Shown here in pieces: positions 44,460 through 53,155 of a stretch of 64,000 nucleotides of DNA (position 1 is its first letter; every line of letters begins with the position of its first letter). The stretch is taken from NCBI RefSeq assembly GCF_052180275.1, contig NZ_CP197465.1, positions 1,178,001 through 1,242,000 on the forward strand, written 5' to 3'. A program made the translations under genes and the position numbers. This DNA comes from Kumtagia sp052180275. Its GTDB lineage: Bacteria > Pseudomonadota > Alphaproteobacteria > Rhizobiales > Rhizobiaceae. Under the pieces are notes generated by a model. That model was not told the DNA's origin. It saw nothing but the letters and a program-made list of their open reading frames with translations, and did no database searches.

Positions 44460-44789
44460 CTAGGCGTCGATCTGCTTCAAAAGTTCTTCGATCCGCTTCA
44501 GCCGCTGATCGGTGGCGTTGCTTTGATCTTCCAGCCGCTCGATGCGAGCCGTGTAGCTGTCAGATCGCGTCTCCAGCCGATCGGTTCGCCTGTGAAAGGA
44601 GCCCATGGAGATTTGAATCTGCCCAACCGATGACTGCAGGTTGGCGAACGCAGTCCCAAATTGCCCTACGCCCTGTTCGAGCCCTGACAAACGCAACTTC
44701 ACGTCCGATAGCTCTTCTTCCATATGCTCCTGCGACGCACGAATGCGTCGAAGGAGTTCAAGCACCAGATTTGTCGTATCTTCGGTCAT
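44460..44789 (-). CDS. Small coiled-coil protein encoded inside the atp operon
   Basis: This 109-aa hydrophilic protein is predicted to be almost entirely alpha-helical coiled coil: LVLELLRRIRASQEHMEEELSDVKLRLSGLEQGV, then heptads through RIERLEDQSNATDQRLKRIEELLKQID. It starts 13 bp after the atpG stop with a GAGGG SD and ends 55 bp before atpD, so it is transcribed with the ATP synthase genes. Its composition is less GC-rich than atpG and atpD. Similar short coiled-coil proteins occur in many rhizobia. No link to F1 function is known; it could be an inserted passenger. Confidence 0.78.
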   Translation of the reverse strand: MTEDTTNLVLELLRRIRASQEHMEEELSDVKLRLSGLEQGVGQFGTAFANLQSSVGQIQISMGSFHRRTDRLETRSDSYTARIERLEDQSNATDQRLKRIEELLKQIDA

Positions 44790-44802
44790 GCCCTCGAATT
44801 TA

Positions 44803-45681
44803 TCACAGCGCCTCGGCGCCCGAAATGATCTCGATGAGTTCCTTGGTGATCTGCGCCTGGCGCTGGCGGTTGTAGGTGATCGACAGCTTGTTGATCATGT
44901 CGCCGGCGTTGCGTGTCGCATTGTCCATGGCGCTCATCTTGGCGCCCATCTCGCCGGCCGCGTTCTCAAGCAGCGCGCGAAAGATCTGGACGGCGATGTT
45001 GCGCGGGATGAGGTCGGAGAGGATTTCACCCGGCTCAGGCTCGTATTCGTAGACGGCGGAGCCGTCGCCGCTGGCCACGTCGGTGGGCAACGCCGCCGGG
45101 ATAAGCTGCTGCGCGGTCGGAATCTGCGAGATCACCGACTTGAACTGCGAATAGAACAGCGTCGCGACGTCGAACTGGCCTTCGCCGAAGAGGTGGATGA
45201 TTTTTTTTGCGATCGCGTCGGCATTGACGAAGCCGAGCGTCTTGACCTCGCGCAGGTCGACGCGGTCGATGATCAGGTTGCCGTAGTCGCGGCGAAGGAT
45301 GTCGAAACCCTTCTTGCCGACGCAGATGATCTTCACCTGCTTGCCGGCGGCAAGCAGCTTGCGGATATGGTCGCGCGCGAAACGCGCGATCTGGCTGTTG
45401 AAGCCGCCGCACAGGCCGCGCTCGGCGGTGCAGACGACGAGCAGATGCACGTCGTCCTTTCCGGTGCCGGCCATCAGCGCCGGGGCGTCGCCGCCACCGC
45501 CCACCGCCTGGGTGATGTTCGACAGCACCGCCGCCATGCGCTGCGAATACGGACGCGCGGCTTCGGCCGCCTCCTGCGCGCGGCGCAGCTTCGCCGCGGC
45601 GACCATCTGCATCGCCTTGGTGATCTTCTGCGTCGCCTTAACCGAGGCGATGCGGTTGCGTAGGTCCTTTAGCGAAGCCAT
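44803..45681 (-). CDS. atpG: ATP synthase gamma subunit
   Basis: This 292-aa gamma subunit is the rotating shaft of F1. The N-terminal helix is MASLKDLRNRIASVKATQKITKAMQMVAAAKLRRAQ, followed by the Rossmann-like middle (DVHLLVVCTAERGLCGGFNSQI) and the C-terminal helix (MSAMDNATRNAGDMINKLSITYNRQRQAQITKELIEIISGAEAL). Both helices make the coiled shaft inside the alpha3beta3 ring. All family blocks are intact. It follows atpA by 24 bp. Confidence 0.98.
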   Translation of the reverse strand: MASLKDLRNRIASVKATQKITKAMQMVAAAKLRRAQEAAEAARPYSQRMAAVLSNITQAVGGGGDAPALMAGTGKDDVHLLVVCTAERGLCGGFNSQIARFARDHIRKLLAAGKQVKIICVGKKGFDILRRDYGNLIIDRVDLREVKTLGFVNADAIAKKIIHLFGEGQFDVATLFYSQFKSVISQIPTAQQLIPAALPTDVASGDGSAVYEYEPEPGEILSDLIPRNIAVQIFRALLENAAGEMGAKMSAMDNATRNAGDMINKLSITYNRQRQAQITKELIEIISGAEAL

Positions 45682-45705
45682 GTCGCCGGTCCGTTCCCGT
45701 CCGCC

Positions 45706-47235
45706 TTACGCGAAGGCTTTGGCGAAGGCGTCGATCTGCGCCTTGAGTTTTCCGCGAAGCTCGTCCGAAAGCGCCTTCTCGGTGCGGATCGCATCGAGCA
45801 CGGCCTTGCCGTCCGAGCGCATATGGGCCAGCAGCCCCTGCTCGAACTTGCCGACCTGGTTGACGGCAAGCTTGTCGAGATAGCCGTTGACGCCGGCGAA
45901 GATCACCGCAACCTGCTCTTCGGTCTTCAGCGGCGAAAACTGCGGCTGCTTCAGCAGTTCGGTCAGGCGGGCGCCGCGGTTGAGCAGGCGCTGCGTGGCG
46001 GCGTCGAGGTCGGAGCCGAACTGCGCGAAGGCGGCCATCTCGCGATACTGGGCGAGTTCACCCTTGATCGAGCCGGCAACCTGCTTCATCGCCTTGATCT
46101 GCGCCGACGAACCGACGCGCGACACCGACAGGCCGACGTTCACTGCCGGGCGGATGCCCTGGAAGAACAGGTTGGTCTCGAGGAAGATCTGGCCGTCGGT
46201 GATCGAGATCACGTTGGTCGGGATATAGGCCGAAACGTCGTTGGCCTGCGTCTCGATGACCGGCAGGGCCGTCAGCGAGCCGTTGCCCTCTTCGTCGTTG
46301 AGCTTGGCGGCGCGCTCGAGCAGGCGGCTATGCAGATAGAACACGTCCCCGGGATAGGCTTCGCGGCCCGGCGGGCGGCGCAGCAGCAGCGACATCTGGC
46401 GGTAGGCGACGGCCTGCTTCGACAGATCGTCATAGCCGATCAGCGCGTGCTGGCCGTTGTCGCGGAAATATTCGCCCATGGTGCAGGCGGTGAACGGCGC
46501 CAGGAACTGCATGGGAGCCGGGTCCGACGCGGTGGCGGCGACGATGATCGAATATTCGAGCGCGCCGCGCTCTTCCAGGATCTTCACGAACTGCGCGACG
46601 GTCGAGCGCTTCTGCCCGATGGCGACATAGACGCAATAGAGCTTCTCGCTCTCGGGGCCGCTCTCGTGAACCGCCTTCTGGTTCAGGATGGTGTCGAGGA
46701 TGATGGCGGTCTTGCCGGTCTGGCGGTCGCCGATGACCAGCTCGCGCTGGCCGCGGCCGACCGGGATCAGCGCGTCGATGGCCTTGAGGCCGGTCGACAT
46801 CGGCTCGTGCACCGACTTGCGCGGGATGATGCCAGGCGCCTTGACGTCGACGCGCTTGCGCTCGACGGCGACGATCGGGCCCTTGCCGTCGATCGGGTTG
46901 CCGAGGGCGTCGACGACGCGGCCGAGCAGGCCGGGGCCGACCGGGGCGTCGACGATCGCGCCGGTGCGCTTGACGGTGTCGCCTTCCTTGATGTCGCGGT
47001 CGTTGCCGAAGATGACGACGCCGACATTGTCGGCTTCGAGGTTCAGCGCCATGCCGCGGATGCCGCCGGGGAATTCGACCATCTCACCGGCCTGGACATT
47101 GTCCAAGCCGTAGACGCGGGCGATGCCGTCGCCGACCGAGAGAACCTGACCGACCTCGGAGACCTCGGCTTCCTTGCCGAAATTCTTGATCTGGTCCTTA
47201 AGGATTGCGGAGATTTCCGCGGCGCGGATGTCCAT
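45706..47235 (-). CDS. atpA: ATP synthase alpha subunit
   Basis: This 509-aa alpha subunit of F1 carries a non-catalytic nucleotide site with Walker A GDRQTGKT at residues 169-176. The beta-barrel N-terminus includes GIARVYGLDNVQAGEMVEFPGG. The signature PAVNVGLSVSRVGSSAQ is present near the end of the nucleotide domain, followed by a helical C-terminus. Its ATG overlaps the atpH stop by one base (TGATG), showing translational coupling. Nothing unusual was seen. Confidence 0.99.
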   Translation of the reverse strand: MDIRAAEISAILKDQIKNFGKEAEVSEVGQVLSVGDGIARVYGLDNVQAGEMVEFPGGIRGMALNLEADNVGVVIFGNDRDIKEGDTVKRTGAIVDAPVGPGLLGRVVDALGNPIDGKGPIVAVERKRVDVKAPGIIPRKSVHEPMSTGLKAIDALIPVGRGQRELVIGDRQTGKTAIILDTILNQKAVHESGPESEKLYCVYVAIGQKRSTVAQFVKILEERGALEYSIIVAATASDPAPMQFLAPFTACTMGEYFRDNGQHALIGYDDLSKQAVAYRQMSLLLRRPPGREAYPGDVFYLHSRLLERAAKLNDEEGNGSLTALPVIETQANDVSAYIPTNVISITDGQIFLETNLFFQGIRPAVNVGLSVSRVGSSAQIKAMKQVAGSIKGELAQYREMAAFAQFGSDLDAATQRLLNRGARLTELLKQPQFSPLKTEEQVAVIFAGVNGYLDKLAVNQVGKFEQGLLAHMRSDGKAVLDAIRTEKALSDELRGKLKAQIDAFAKAFA

Positions 47236-47795
47236 CAGCCGACCTCTTTCAGTGCAAGCTTGAGCGAGTTGAGTTTTGTTCTGAGCGACGTATCGATCTG
47301 GCGCGAGCCGAGCTTGACGACGAGGCCGCCGAGCAGGGTGGGATCGACAGTGACGGCGATCGACACGTCCTTGCCGGCCACGCCCTTCAGCGCCGCCTTG
47401 AGTTCGGTCTCCTGGGCCGCCGTCAGCGCATGCGCGGACGTGACCTCGGCGGCGACCTCGCCGCGGGCCGCTGCGGCGATGCGGCGGAACGCCTTGATCA
47501 TTGCCGGCACGGCAAACAGGCGGCGGTTTTTCGCGACGACCTTTAGGAAGCTGCCGACGAGGCCGGTAATGCCAGCGGCATCGAGGATGGCGGAGATCGC
47601 CTTGAATTGTTCGTCCGCCGAGAAGACCGGGCTCCTGATCATGCGGGACAGATCCTCGCTGCCCGACAGCATCTCTTCGAAGCGGCTGAGGTCGGCTTCA
47701 ACCTGCGGCACGACATTCGCCTCTGCGGCGAGATCGTGCAGGGAAGCGGCGTAACGTTCGGCGACACCGGAGACTGGCGAGCTGGACTTGGCCAC
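47235..47795 (-). CDS. atpH: ATP synthase delta subunit
   Basis: This 186-aa delta (OSCP-like) subunit joins F1 to the peripheral stalk. The sequence begins VSGVAERYAASLHDLAAEANVVPQVEADL, typical of the N-terminal six-helix domain, and ends with TVDPTLLGGLVVKLGSRQIDTSLRTKLNSLKLAL, the conserved C-terminal signature. The start is a GTG at 47795 without a strong SD. It is the first gene of the operon; the 236-bp gap upstream (47796-48031) should contain the atp promoter, and I see no gene in it. In relatives priA lies close upstream, here it is over 2 kb away. Confidence 0.96.
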   Translation of the reverse strand: MAKSSSPVSGVAERYAASLHDLAAEANVVPQVEADLSRFEEMLSGSEDLSRMIRSPVFSADEQFKAISAILDAAGITGLVGSFLKVVAKNRRLFAVPAMIKAFRRIAAAARGEVAAEVTSAHALTAAQETELKAALKGVAGKDVSIAVTVDPTLLGGLVVKLGSRQIDTSLRTKLNSLKLALKEVG

Positions 47796-48031
47796 GGACG
47801 GTCTTTTCTCTTGGTCTGAGAGGCCACGAGATTATCGGCGCGAGTGCTGGACTCTGGCTAAATCTTTGGCCTTATTGCATTTTTCCTGTCGACCGACCCG
47901 CGCAAGGCGCTCCCCCGTCCGACAGTCGTCCGCCGTCTAGCATACGCATACGAACACCGCAACACGTTGCCTGGCATGGTTCAGAACAGATTGTCGCAGT
48001 TTGCGGGCGTGGCCGGCGGGCCGCGCCGGAT

Positions 48032-48430
48032 TCACGGCACGAGGCCGAAAGCGAAGCCCAGGGGAAGCGCGGCGAGCACAACTTCGACGATCAGCGACGT
48101 CCAGTTGTAGATCGTGTTGCCGCGGTCCGACAGCATCGAGACGAGGCGTCCGAACGCGGTGAACAGCCACGACACGCCGAGCGCCATGTAGAGGAAAGGC
48201 TGGGCGCCGAGCAGCACGCAGCAAAGGCCCAGGCCGAGGTAGAAGCCAGCCATGGTGGCGCGCGCTTCCGACACGGCTTCCGGATGCGCTTCCGTGGTCT
48301 GCAGGCGCAGGATGCGCAGCGAGATGCGCGGCGCGAAGAACAGCAGCAGCCCGAACAGCACGGTGACAGCCGCGCTCGACCACGCCAGCCACTCGCCGTT
48401 GGTCATCGGCCACGGAAATGCCAGTTCCAC
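48032..48430 (-). CDS. DUF4345-like membrane protein
   Basis: This 132-aa membrane protein has four helices, begins at a GTG preceded by GAGGGG, and matches the DUF4345 pattern: LFFAPRISLRILRLQTTEAHPEAVSEARATMAGFYLGLGLCCVLLGAQPFLYMALGVSWLFTAFGRLVSMLSDRGNTIYNWTSLIVEVVLAALPL. Function is unknown. It is one of several genes lying between priA and the atp operon. The next gene upstream ends about 80 bp away on the same strand. Confidence 0.82.
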   Translation of the reverse strand: MELAFPWPMTNGEWLAWSSAAVTVLFGLLLFFAPRISLRILRLQTTEAHPEAVSEARATMAGFYLGLGLCCVLLGAQPFLYMALGVSWLFTAFGRLVSMLSDRGNTIYNWTSLIVEVVLAALPLGFAFGLVP

Positions 48431-48508
48431 GATGTTCCCCTCGGTCGCGAATCGCCGTCAAAAGACTACCGGATGCGTCACGGCCTGTCGCGGTGAACAA
48501 ACAGCGCG

Positions 48509-49117
48509 TCAGGGAAGGTTGAACAGCATCGGCAGGTAGCCTGCATTTTCCTTCAGATACTCCATCATCTCTACGGCTGGAAGCGCCGAGATGAAGAGTA
48601 ACCCGTCGAGAAAGGTACGCCTGAGGGCAGAGGGTGAGAACGCGACTTCGTCCGGCTCCCGATACAGCGAAGGCCTTGGCCAGAAAACCGGTGTCCGGCT
48701 TGCGTAGCTGCGATACCGGTCGCCGAACAGCGTCTCGAGATGTCTTGCCTCCTTTCCGGCGGTCACGACGAGCACAAGATAGGCGGCGAGGCCGAGAACG
48801 AGCGTCACCACCAGCGATCCGATGAAAAGCCCAATGCCCATGGCGCCTACCACGGAGAAGAAATAGAGCGGATTGCGCGTCATGGAATAAGGGCCGACCG
48901 TGACCAGGTCCCGGTTCTTCCTCGATCCTATATAGAGGATGCTCCACATGCGACCGACGACGCATAGCAGCACCAGCGCAACACCGATCTTTTCGATTGT
49001 GTCGCTGCCGTCCCCGGAGAACGCCGGGGCTGCCACGAGGATCGGTGCTGTGGACAACAGCGCGCCCGCCTGAAGCAATCGGATGCGGTTTTTCTGGTTT
49101 GCCGGAGGATGTGTCAT
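48509..49117 (-). CDS. Isoprenylcysteine-methyltransferase-like membrane protein
   Basis: This 202-aa membrane protein of the ICMT/PEMT (phospholipid or isoprenylcysteine O-methyltransferase) group binds SAM. The signature is the C-terminal SMTRNPLYFFSVVGAMGIGLFIG followed by GKEARHLETLFGDRYRSYASRTPVFWPR. Bacterial members methylate phospholipids or unknown small lipids. The start MTHPPANQ at 49117 is likely; the frame is open to 49159. It ends with a hydrophilic tail beyond the usual end of the family. Confidence 0.82.
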   Translation of the reverse strand: MTHPPANQKNRIRLLQAGALLSTAPILVAAPAFSGDGSDTIEKIGVALVLLCVVGRMWSILYIGSRKNRDLVTVGPYSMTRNPLYFFSVVGAMGIGLFIGSLVVTLVLGLAAYLVLVVTAGKEARHLETLFGDRYRSYASRTPVFWPRPSLYREPDEVAFSPSALRRTFLDGLLFISALPAVEMMEYLKENAGYLPMLFNLP

Positions 49118-49223
49118 GGGGTCTCGGGAAAAGTGAATGCAACCGGCATCCGTTTCCATTGAGGCATTTTTACGCCGGCGTTGCGACGGTGACTGTAACG
49201 AGAAGCTTTACTGGGCATCCAGC

Positions 49224-49291
49224 ACCACCTCGTTTGCCGAGACCTGGTCTCCACACGACCTCGGCCTCGGCGAATTCGTCATTTCCTCGGC
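49224..49291 (-). pseudogene. Remnant of a parD antitoxin gene
   Basis: This stretch on the minus strand is a degenerate copy of part of the intact parD at 49689-49952. The DNA shared with positions 49858-49926 is clear at both ends (GTCATTTCCTCGG and CTTGCCGAGAC-type blocks), but the middle has small deletions that shift the frame. Translation gives EEMTNSPRPRS and then GDQVSANEVVLDAQ against GDYVSASEVVRDAL in the intact protein. The rest of the 215-bp gap 49118-49332 shows nothing else. Confidence 0.72.
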
Positions 49292-49332
49292 ACGCGCACC
49301 GAGCCGCGCTAGTGGCGGGCGAAAACGGCCGC

Positions 49333-49692
49333 TTATTTTCTCCGGGTATCCATTGACGCGGACTTGACGCGCCTTGTTGGATCCATCCTGTCCGCCAGGA
49401 CGCGCACGACGATCAACTCGTCCTCCCCGGTCGATGACACGCGGTAATAGATGACGTGACTGGCTCCACCCCGTCGCCTTGCCGCAAACTGCAGGTGAAA
49501 CGACCGCATGCCCTGCCCGAGTTCGTCGCGAGCCTTCGATGCCGGGCGCTGCGGCTCGTCGGCAATTGCCTGGACGCCGGCCCGGATGACGGCGAGATAA
49601 CGTTCGGCCTGCTTCGGTCCGAAAAGCCGGATCGAATTCGACAATGCGTGCAAAATGTCCTTGTCCGCCGGCTTGGTGTAGCGAACCCTCAC
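49333..49692 (-). CDS. parE: ParE/RelE-superfamily toxin
   Basis: This 119-aa toxin of the ParE type starts at a GTG that overlaps the antitoxin stop (GTGA). Motifs are VRYTKPADKDILHALSNSIRLFGPKQAERYLAVIRAGVQAIADEPQRPASKARDELGQGMRSFHLQF, then VIYYRVSSTGEDELIVVRVLADRMDP, which contain the F-H and R-V-L-x-x-R-MD pattern of ParE. Targets of the family are DNA gyrase or the ribosome. It appears intact. With the preceding antitoxin it forms one of five TA pairs in this window. Confidence 0.88.
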   Translation of the reverse strand: MRVRYTKPADKDILHALSNSIRLFGPKQAERYLAVIRAGVQAIADEPQRPASKARDELGQGMRSFHLQFAARRRGGASHVIYYRVSSTGEDELIVVRVLADRMDPTRRVKSASMDTRRK

Positions 49693-49952
49693 AGACCGTT
49701 CTCGCGCAGCGCCGCCTGAAAGATATCGTCCAGCGTCCGCTCGGAAAACTCGCCGCGCTCGGCGGCGTCCAGGCCGACGCGCACCTCCTCGCGCAGAATG
49801 CGCAATTCCTCGTTCTCCATTTGCCGCTCGTGCTTCAGCAGACGCAAGGCATCCCGCACGACCTCGCTTGCCGAGACATAGTCTCCCCCATTCACCTCGG
49901 ACTCGACGAATTTCGTCATTTCCTCGGTGAGGCTGACATTCATGGTCGGCAT
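49689..49952 (-). CDS. parD: ParD-type antitoxin
   Basis: This 87-aa protein has a ribbon-helix-helix N-terminus (MNVSLTEEMTKFVESEVNGGDYVSASEVVRDALRLLKHE) and an acidic helical tail (LRILREEVRVGLDAAERGEFSERTLDDIFQAALRENGL) typical of type II ParD. The stop overlaps the toxin start. It is convergent with nothing; priA ends 65 bp upstream on the same strand, so the pair may be read from its own short promoter in that gap. A broken copy of the same gene lies 400 bp downstream. Confidence 0.9.
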   Translation of the reverse strand: MPTMNVSLTEEMTKFVESEVNGGDYVSASEVVRDALRLLKHERQMENEELRILREEVRVGLDAAERGEFSERTLDDIFQAALRENGL

Positions 49953-50016
49953 CGAAAAACTCCCTTAACGAGCCTCGAATCTACGGCCGAGCGGCGCGAT
50001 TGTCAAAATTTGCCAA

Positions 50017-52197
50017 TCACAGAAAGCTCTGTGGATCGATATCCACCTGCACCCTGACCGAGCCGCGCGGCTTCGGCCCGGCAGCCACCAGTGCGCGCAA
50101 AAAAGCCTGCATGTCGGATCTGCGCTCGCCGTGGGCCAGCAGGCGAAAACGGTGGCGGCCGGCGAGCAGCGCCAGCGGCGCCTCGGCCGGGCCGAGCAAG
50201 CTGATGTCCTTCGAAGGGGGCGCGGCGCGGCGCAGTTGCCTGGCGTGAGATTCCGCGTCGGCCTTTGTCTCGGCGCTGACGACGATGCCGGCCAGGCGGC
50301 CGAAGGGCGGCAAAGAGGAGCGCTCGCGCTCGGCGATCTCGCGCTCGTAGAAGGCCTCGGCGTCGCCGGAAACCAGCGCCCGCATCACCGGGTGGTCCGG
50401 CTGGAAGGTCTGCAGCAGGCCGACGCTCTTCTTGCCGGTGCGGCCGGCGCGACCGGTCACTTGGCTGAGAAGCTGAAACGTGCGCTCGGCGGCGCGCGGG
50501 TCACCGTTGGCGAGGCCGAGATCGGCGTCGACCACGCCGACCAGCGTCATGTTCGGGAAATTGTGGCCTTTTGCCACCAGTTGCGTGCCGATGACGATGT
50601 CGGCCTCGCCCTTGGCGATGGCGTCGAGCTCCAGCCGGAGCCGCTTGACGCCGCCAAGGATGTCGGAGGACAGCACGATGGTGCGCGCGTCGGGAAAATG
50701 GCCGACCACCTCCTCGGCGATGCGCTCGACGCCGGGGCCGCAGGCGGCGAGATGGTCGAAGGTTCCGCATTCCGGACAAACCTCTGGACGGTGCTCGTGA
50801 TGGCCGCAATGGTGGCAGACAAGCTGGCCGCGAAAGCGGTGCTCGACCAGCCAGGCCGAGCAGGACGGGCACTGGAAGCGATGGCCGCAGACGCGGCAGA
50901 GCGTCAGCGGCGCATAGCCGCGGCGGTTGAGGAACAGCAGCGCCTGTTCGCCACGCTCCACGGTGCGGCGTACGCCGTCGACCAGCAGCGGTGACAAAAA
51001 ACCGCCGCGCGCCGGCGGGGCGCGGCGCAGGTCGATGGCGCGGATGTTGGGCAAGGCCGCGTCGGCATAACGCGACGACAGCGCGATGCGTTCGTAGCGA
51101 CCCTGGCTGGCGTTCACCCGGCTTTCCACCGAGGGCGTGGCGGAAGCGAGGATCGCCGGAAAGCCGCCGATATGGGCGCGCACCACCGCCATGTCGCGGG
51201 CGCTGTAGAAGACGCGGTCTTCCTGTTTGTAGGCGGGGTCGTGTTCCTCGTCGACGACGATCAGGCCAAGGTCGGGGAAGGGGAGGTATAGGGCCGAGCG
51301 CGCTCCGGCGACGACGCGCACCTGGCCCTCCGCCACCTGCCGCCAGACCTTTTCGCGCATGCGCGGCGGCACGTCGGAGTGCCACTCGGCCGGTTTGGCG
51401 CCGAAACGGTCCTGAAAGCGCTCAAGGAACGCCTGTGTGAGCGCGATCTCCGGCAGCAGGATCAGCACCTGTTTGCCGCGCTCGACCGCCGCGGCGACCG
51501 CCTCGAAATAGACCTCCGTCTTGCCGGAGCCGGTGACGCCGTCGATCAGCGTCACGCCGAATTTTCCCGCCTCGACTGTCCGGCGCAGCGCCGCCCCTGC
51601 CTCTTCCTGCTCGCCGCTCAACGCGTTCGTGCCATAGGAGGGGTCGGGCGCCGGCACCACCGGGCGCGGCGGGATCATCTCCATGGCCAGCACGCCTTGC
51701 GCCTTCAGCCCGTCGACGACGGTCGACGACACACCGGCCGCATGCGCCAGGCCGGAGCGTGTCCAGGCCAGCCCGTCATCGGCGAGTTCGAGAACGCGCG
51801 CCCGCGCATCGGTCATGCGGTCCGGCTCACTGCCCGTCTTGCGCAGACCCTCGATCCAGGGTTCGGGGTCGAATGCCTCCGGTGCGCGCAAGATCATGCG
51901 GGCGACCATGCCGGGCGCGGCCAAGGTATAACTTGCCACCCAGTCGACGAAGCGCCGCATCGGCTCGGGAACCGGCGGGCATTCGAAGACATGGTCGATC
52001 GGCCGTAGCTTTTTTGCGTCGACCGCGCCGCCCTGGCCGTCCCAGACAATGCCGGCCACCATGCGCGGCCCGAGCGGGATGCGCACGATCGAGCCCGGCT
52101 CGACCGTCATGCCTTCCGGAACGGCATATGTATAGGGCGCTTCCGCCGGCATAGGCACCAGCACAGGCACCGCGGCGGGCCGCGAATCTCGTTTCAT
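50017..52197 (-). CDS. priA: Primosomal protein N' (replication-restart helicase PriA)
   Basis: This 726-aa 3'-5' DNA helicase reloads the replisome at stalled forks. After an N-terminal DNA-binding domain come Walker A GVTGSGKT at residues 220-227, Walker B with VVDEEHDPAYKQED, the DFxD-type SATPS motif, and a zinc-binding insert with paired cysteines (LCRVCGHRFQCPSCSAW, CHHCGHHEHRPEVCPECG). Motifs V/VI (GTQLVAKGHNFPNMTLVGVVDADLGL, SQVTGRAGR) complete the helicase. All motifs are in place. In many Rhizobiales priA neighbours atpH; here accessory genes separate them. Confidence 0.97.
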   Translation of the reverse strand: MKRDSRPAAVPVLVPMPAEAPYTYAVPEGMTVEPGSIVRIPLGPRMVAGIVWDGQGGAVDAKKLRPIDHVFECPPVPEPMRRFVDWVASYTLAAPGMVARMILRAPEAFDPEPWIEGLRKTGSEPDRMTDARARVLELADDGLAWTRSGLAHAAGVSSTVVDGLKAQGVLAMEMIPPRPVVPAPDPSYGTNALSGEQEEAGAALRRTVEAGKFGVTLIDGVTGSGKTEVYFEAVAAAVERGKQVLILLPEIALTQAFLERFQDRFGAKPAEWHSDVPPRMREKVWRQVAEGQVRVVAGARSALYLPFPDLGLIVVDEEHDPAYKQEDRVFYSARDMAVVRAHIGGFPAILASATPSVESRVNASQGRYERIALSSRYADAALPNIRAIDLRRAPPARGGFLSPLLVDGVRRTVERGEQALLFLNRRGYAPLTLCRVCGHRFQCPSCSAWLVEHRFRGQLVCHHCGHHEHRPEVCPECGTFDHLAACGPGVERIAEEVVGHFPDARTIVLSSDILGGVKRLRLELDAIAKGEADIVIGTQLVAKGHNFPNMTLVGVVDADLGLANGDPRAAERTFQLLSQVTGRAGRTGKKSVGLLQTFQPDHPVMRALVSGDAEAFYEREIAERERSSLPPFGRLAGIVVSAETKADAESHARQLRRAAPPSKDISLLGPAEAPLALLAGRHRFRLLAHGERRSDMQAFLRALVAAGPKPRGSVRVQVDIDPQSFL

Positions 52198-52258
52198 GAT
52201 TGCCGACCTTGCCCCAATTCGGGGTGCAAGGGGAAGGCCGGGCCGGCGGCCGGCCTGC

Positions 52259-53155
52259 TCAAACCTTGGTCAGGTCGACGCCGCTCAATCCAGCGACGAT
52301 GTCCGAGAGTTTCGGCACGAAGTCGCTGCCATGGCCGGTCGACACCGCCATTGCGAAGCTGTTGCGCACCGCCGCGCCGACCGGATTGGGGAAATTCGCG
52401 GACTGCGCGAAGGAGGCGAGGTAGGTCATGTCCTTCAGCCCGTTGGCCAGCGCGAAGCGGTGGGCGTTCTCGTTGCGGTTGACCACGTAGTCGAAGAAGG
52501 TCTGGTAGAAGCCGCAATCCATGCGGCCGCCGCGGATCACGCTGTCGAAGGTCTTTGGCGACAGCCCCGCCTTGGCGCCGAGGGCCAGCGCCTCGGAATA
52601 GAGCGCGGCGTAGCCCATCGACAGGAAATTGTTGAGCAGCTTCATCGTGTGGCCCGTGCCGACTGGGCCAGTGTGGATGACGCGTCCGGCAAAGGCTTCC
52701 AGCACGGGCCGCGCGCGGGCGAGATCATCAGCCGATCCGCCGGCCATCACGTCCAGCGTGCCGTCCGCGGCTTCCTTCGGCGTGCGGCCGAGCGGCGCGT
52801 CGATCAGCGTGATGCCGCGCTCCTTCAACTCGGCCTCCAGGCGCACGGTGGAGGCCGGATCGGAGGTCGAGCAGTCGACGATCATCAGCTTCTTGCCGGC
52901 CGATGCCAGGCCGTTCGCTCCGTTGATCGCCTGCTCCACCTGCGGCGATCCGGTGACGCAGAGCACGACGATGTCGCTTTTGTCAGCCAGTTCGCGCGGC
53001 GTCTTCGCCTCGGATGCGCCGGCGGCGACCAGCCTGTCGACCGCCTCGCGCCTGCTGTGGGCGAGCACCGTCAGCGGCCAGCCCTTCTTCAATATGTTGG
53101 CGGCCATGCCCGCGCCCATATTGCCGAGACCGATGAAACCGATGCGCTCCTTCAT
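52259..53155 (-). CDS. NAD(P)-dependent beta-hydroxyacid dehydrogenase
   Basis: This 298-aa enzyme belongs to the 3-hydroxyisobutyrate/tartronate-semialdehyde/sulfolactaldehyde reductase family. The N-terminal Rossmann motif is IGFIGLGNMGAGMAANILKKGW; the substrate segment is IDAPLGRTPKEAADGTLDVMAGG; the catalytic lysine is in GTGHTMKLLNNFLSMG. The APLGRT-type loop is closer to YihU-like reductases than to classical 3-hydroxyisobutyrate dehydrogenase, so substrate is open. It is preceded by a strong SD (AGGGAG). It could serve valine degradation next to mmsA, but the two are not in one operon. Confidence 0.88.
   Translation of the reverse strand: MKERIGFIGLGNMGAGMAANILKKGWPLTVLAHSRREAVDRLVAAGASEAKTPRELADKSDIVVLCVTGSPQVEQAINGANGLASAGKKLMIVDCSTSDPASTVRLEAELKERGITLIDAPLGRTPKEAADGTLDVMAGGSADDLARARPVLEAFAGRVIHTGPVGTGHTMKLLNNFLSMGYAALYSEALALGAKAGLSPKTFDSVIRGGRMDCGFYQTFFDYVVNRNENAHRFALANGLKDMTYLASFAQSANFPNPVGAAVRNSFAMAVSTGHGSDFVPKLSDIVAGLSGVDLTKV

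Noticed and set aside
52259..53155. Certain 3-hydroxyisobutyrate dehydrogenase (mmsB)
   Set aside because: The APLGRT loop differs from classical mmsB and the gene is not in an operon with mmsA, so only the family is assigned.
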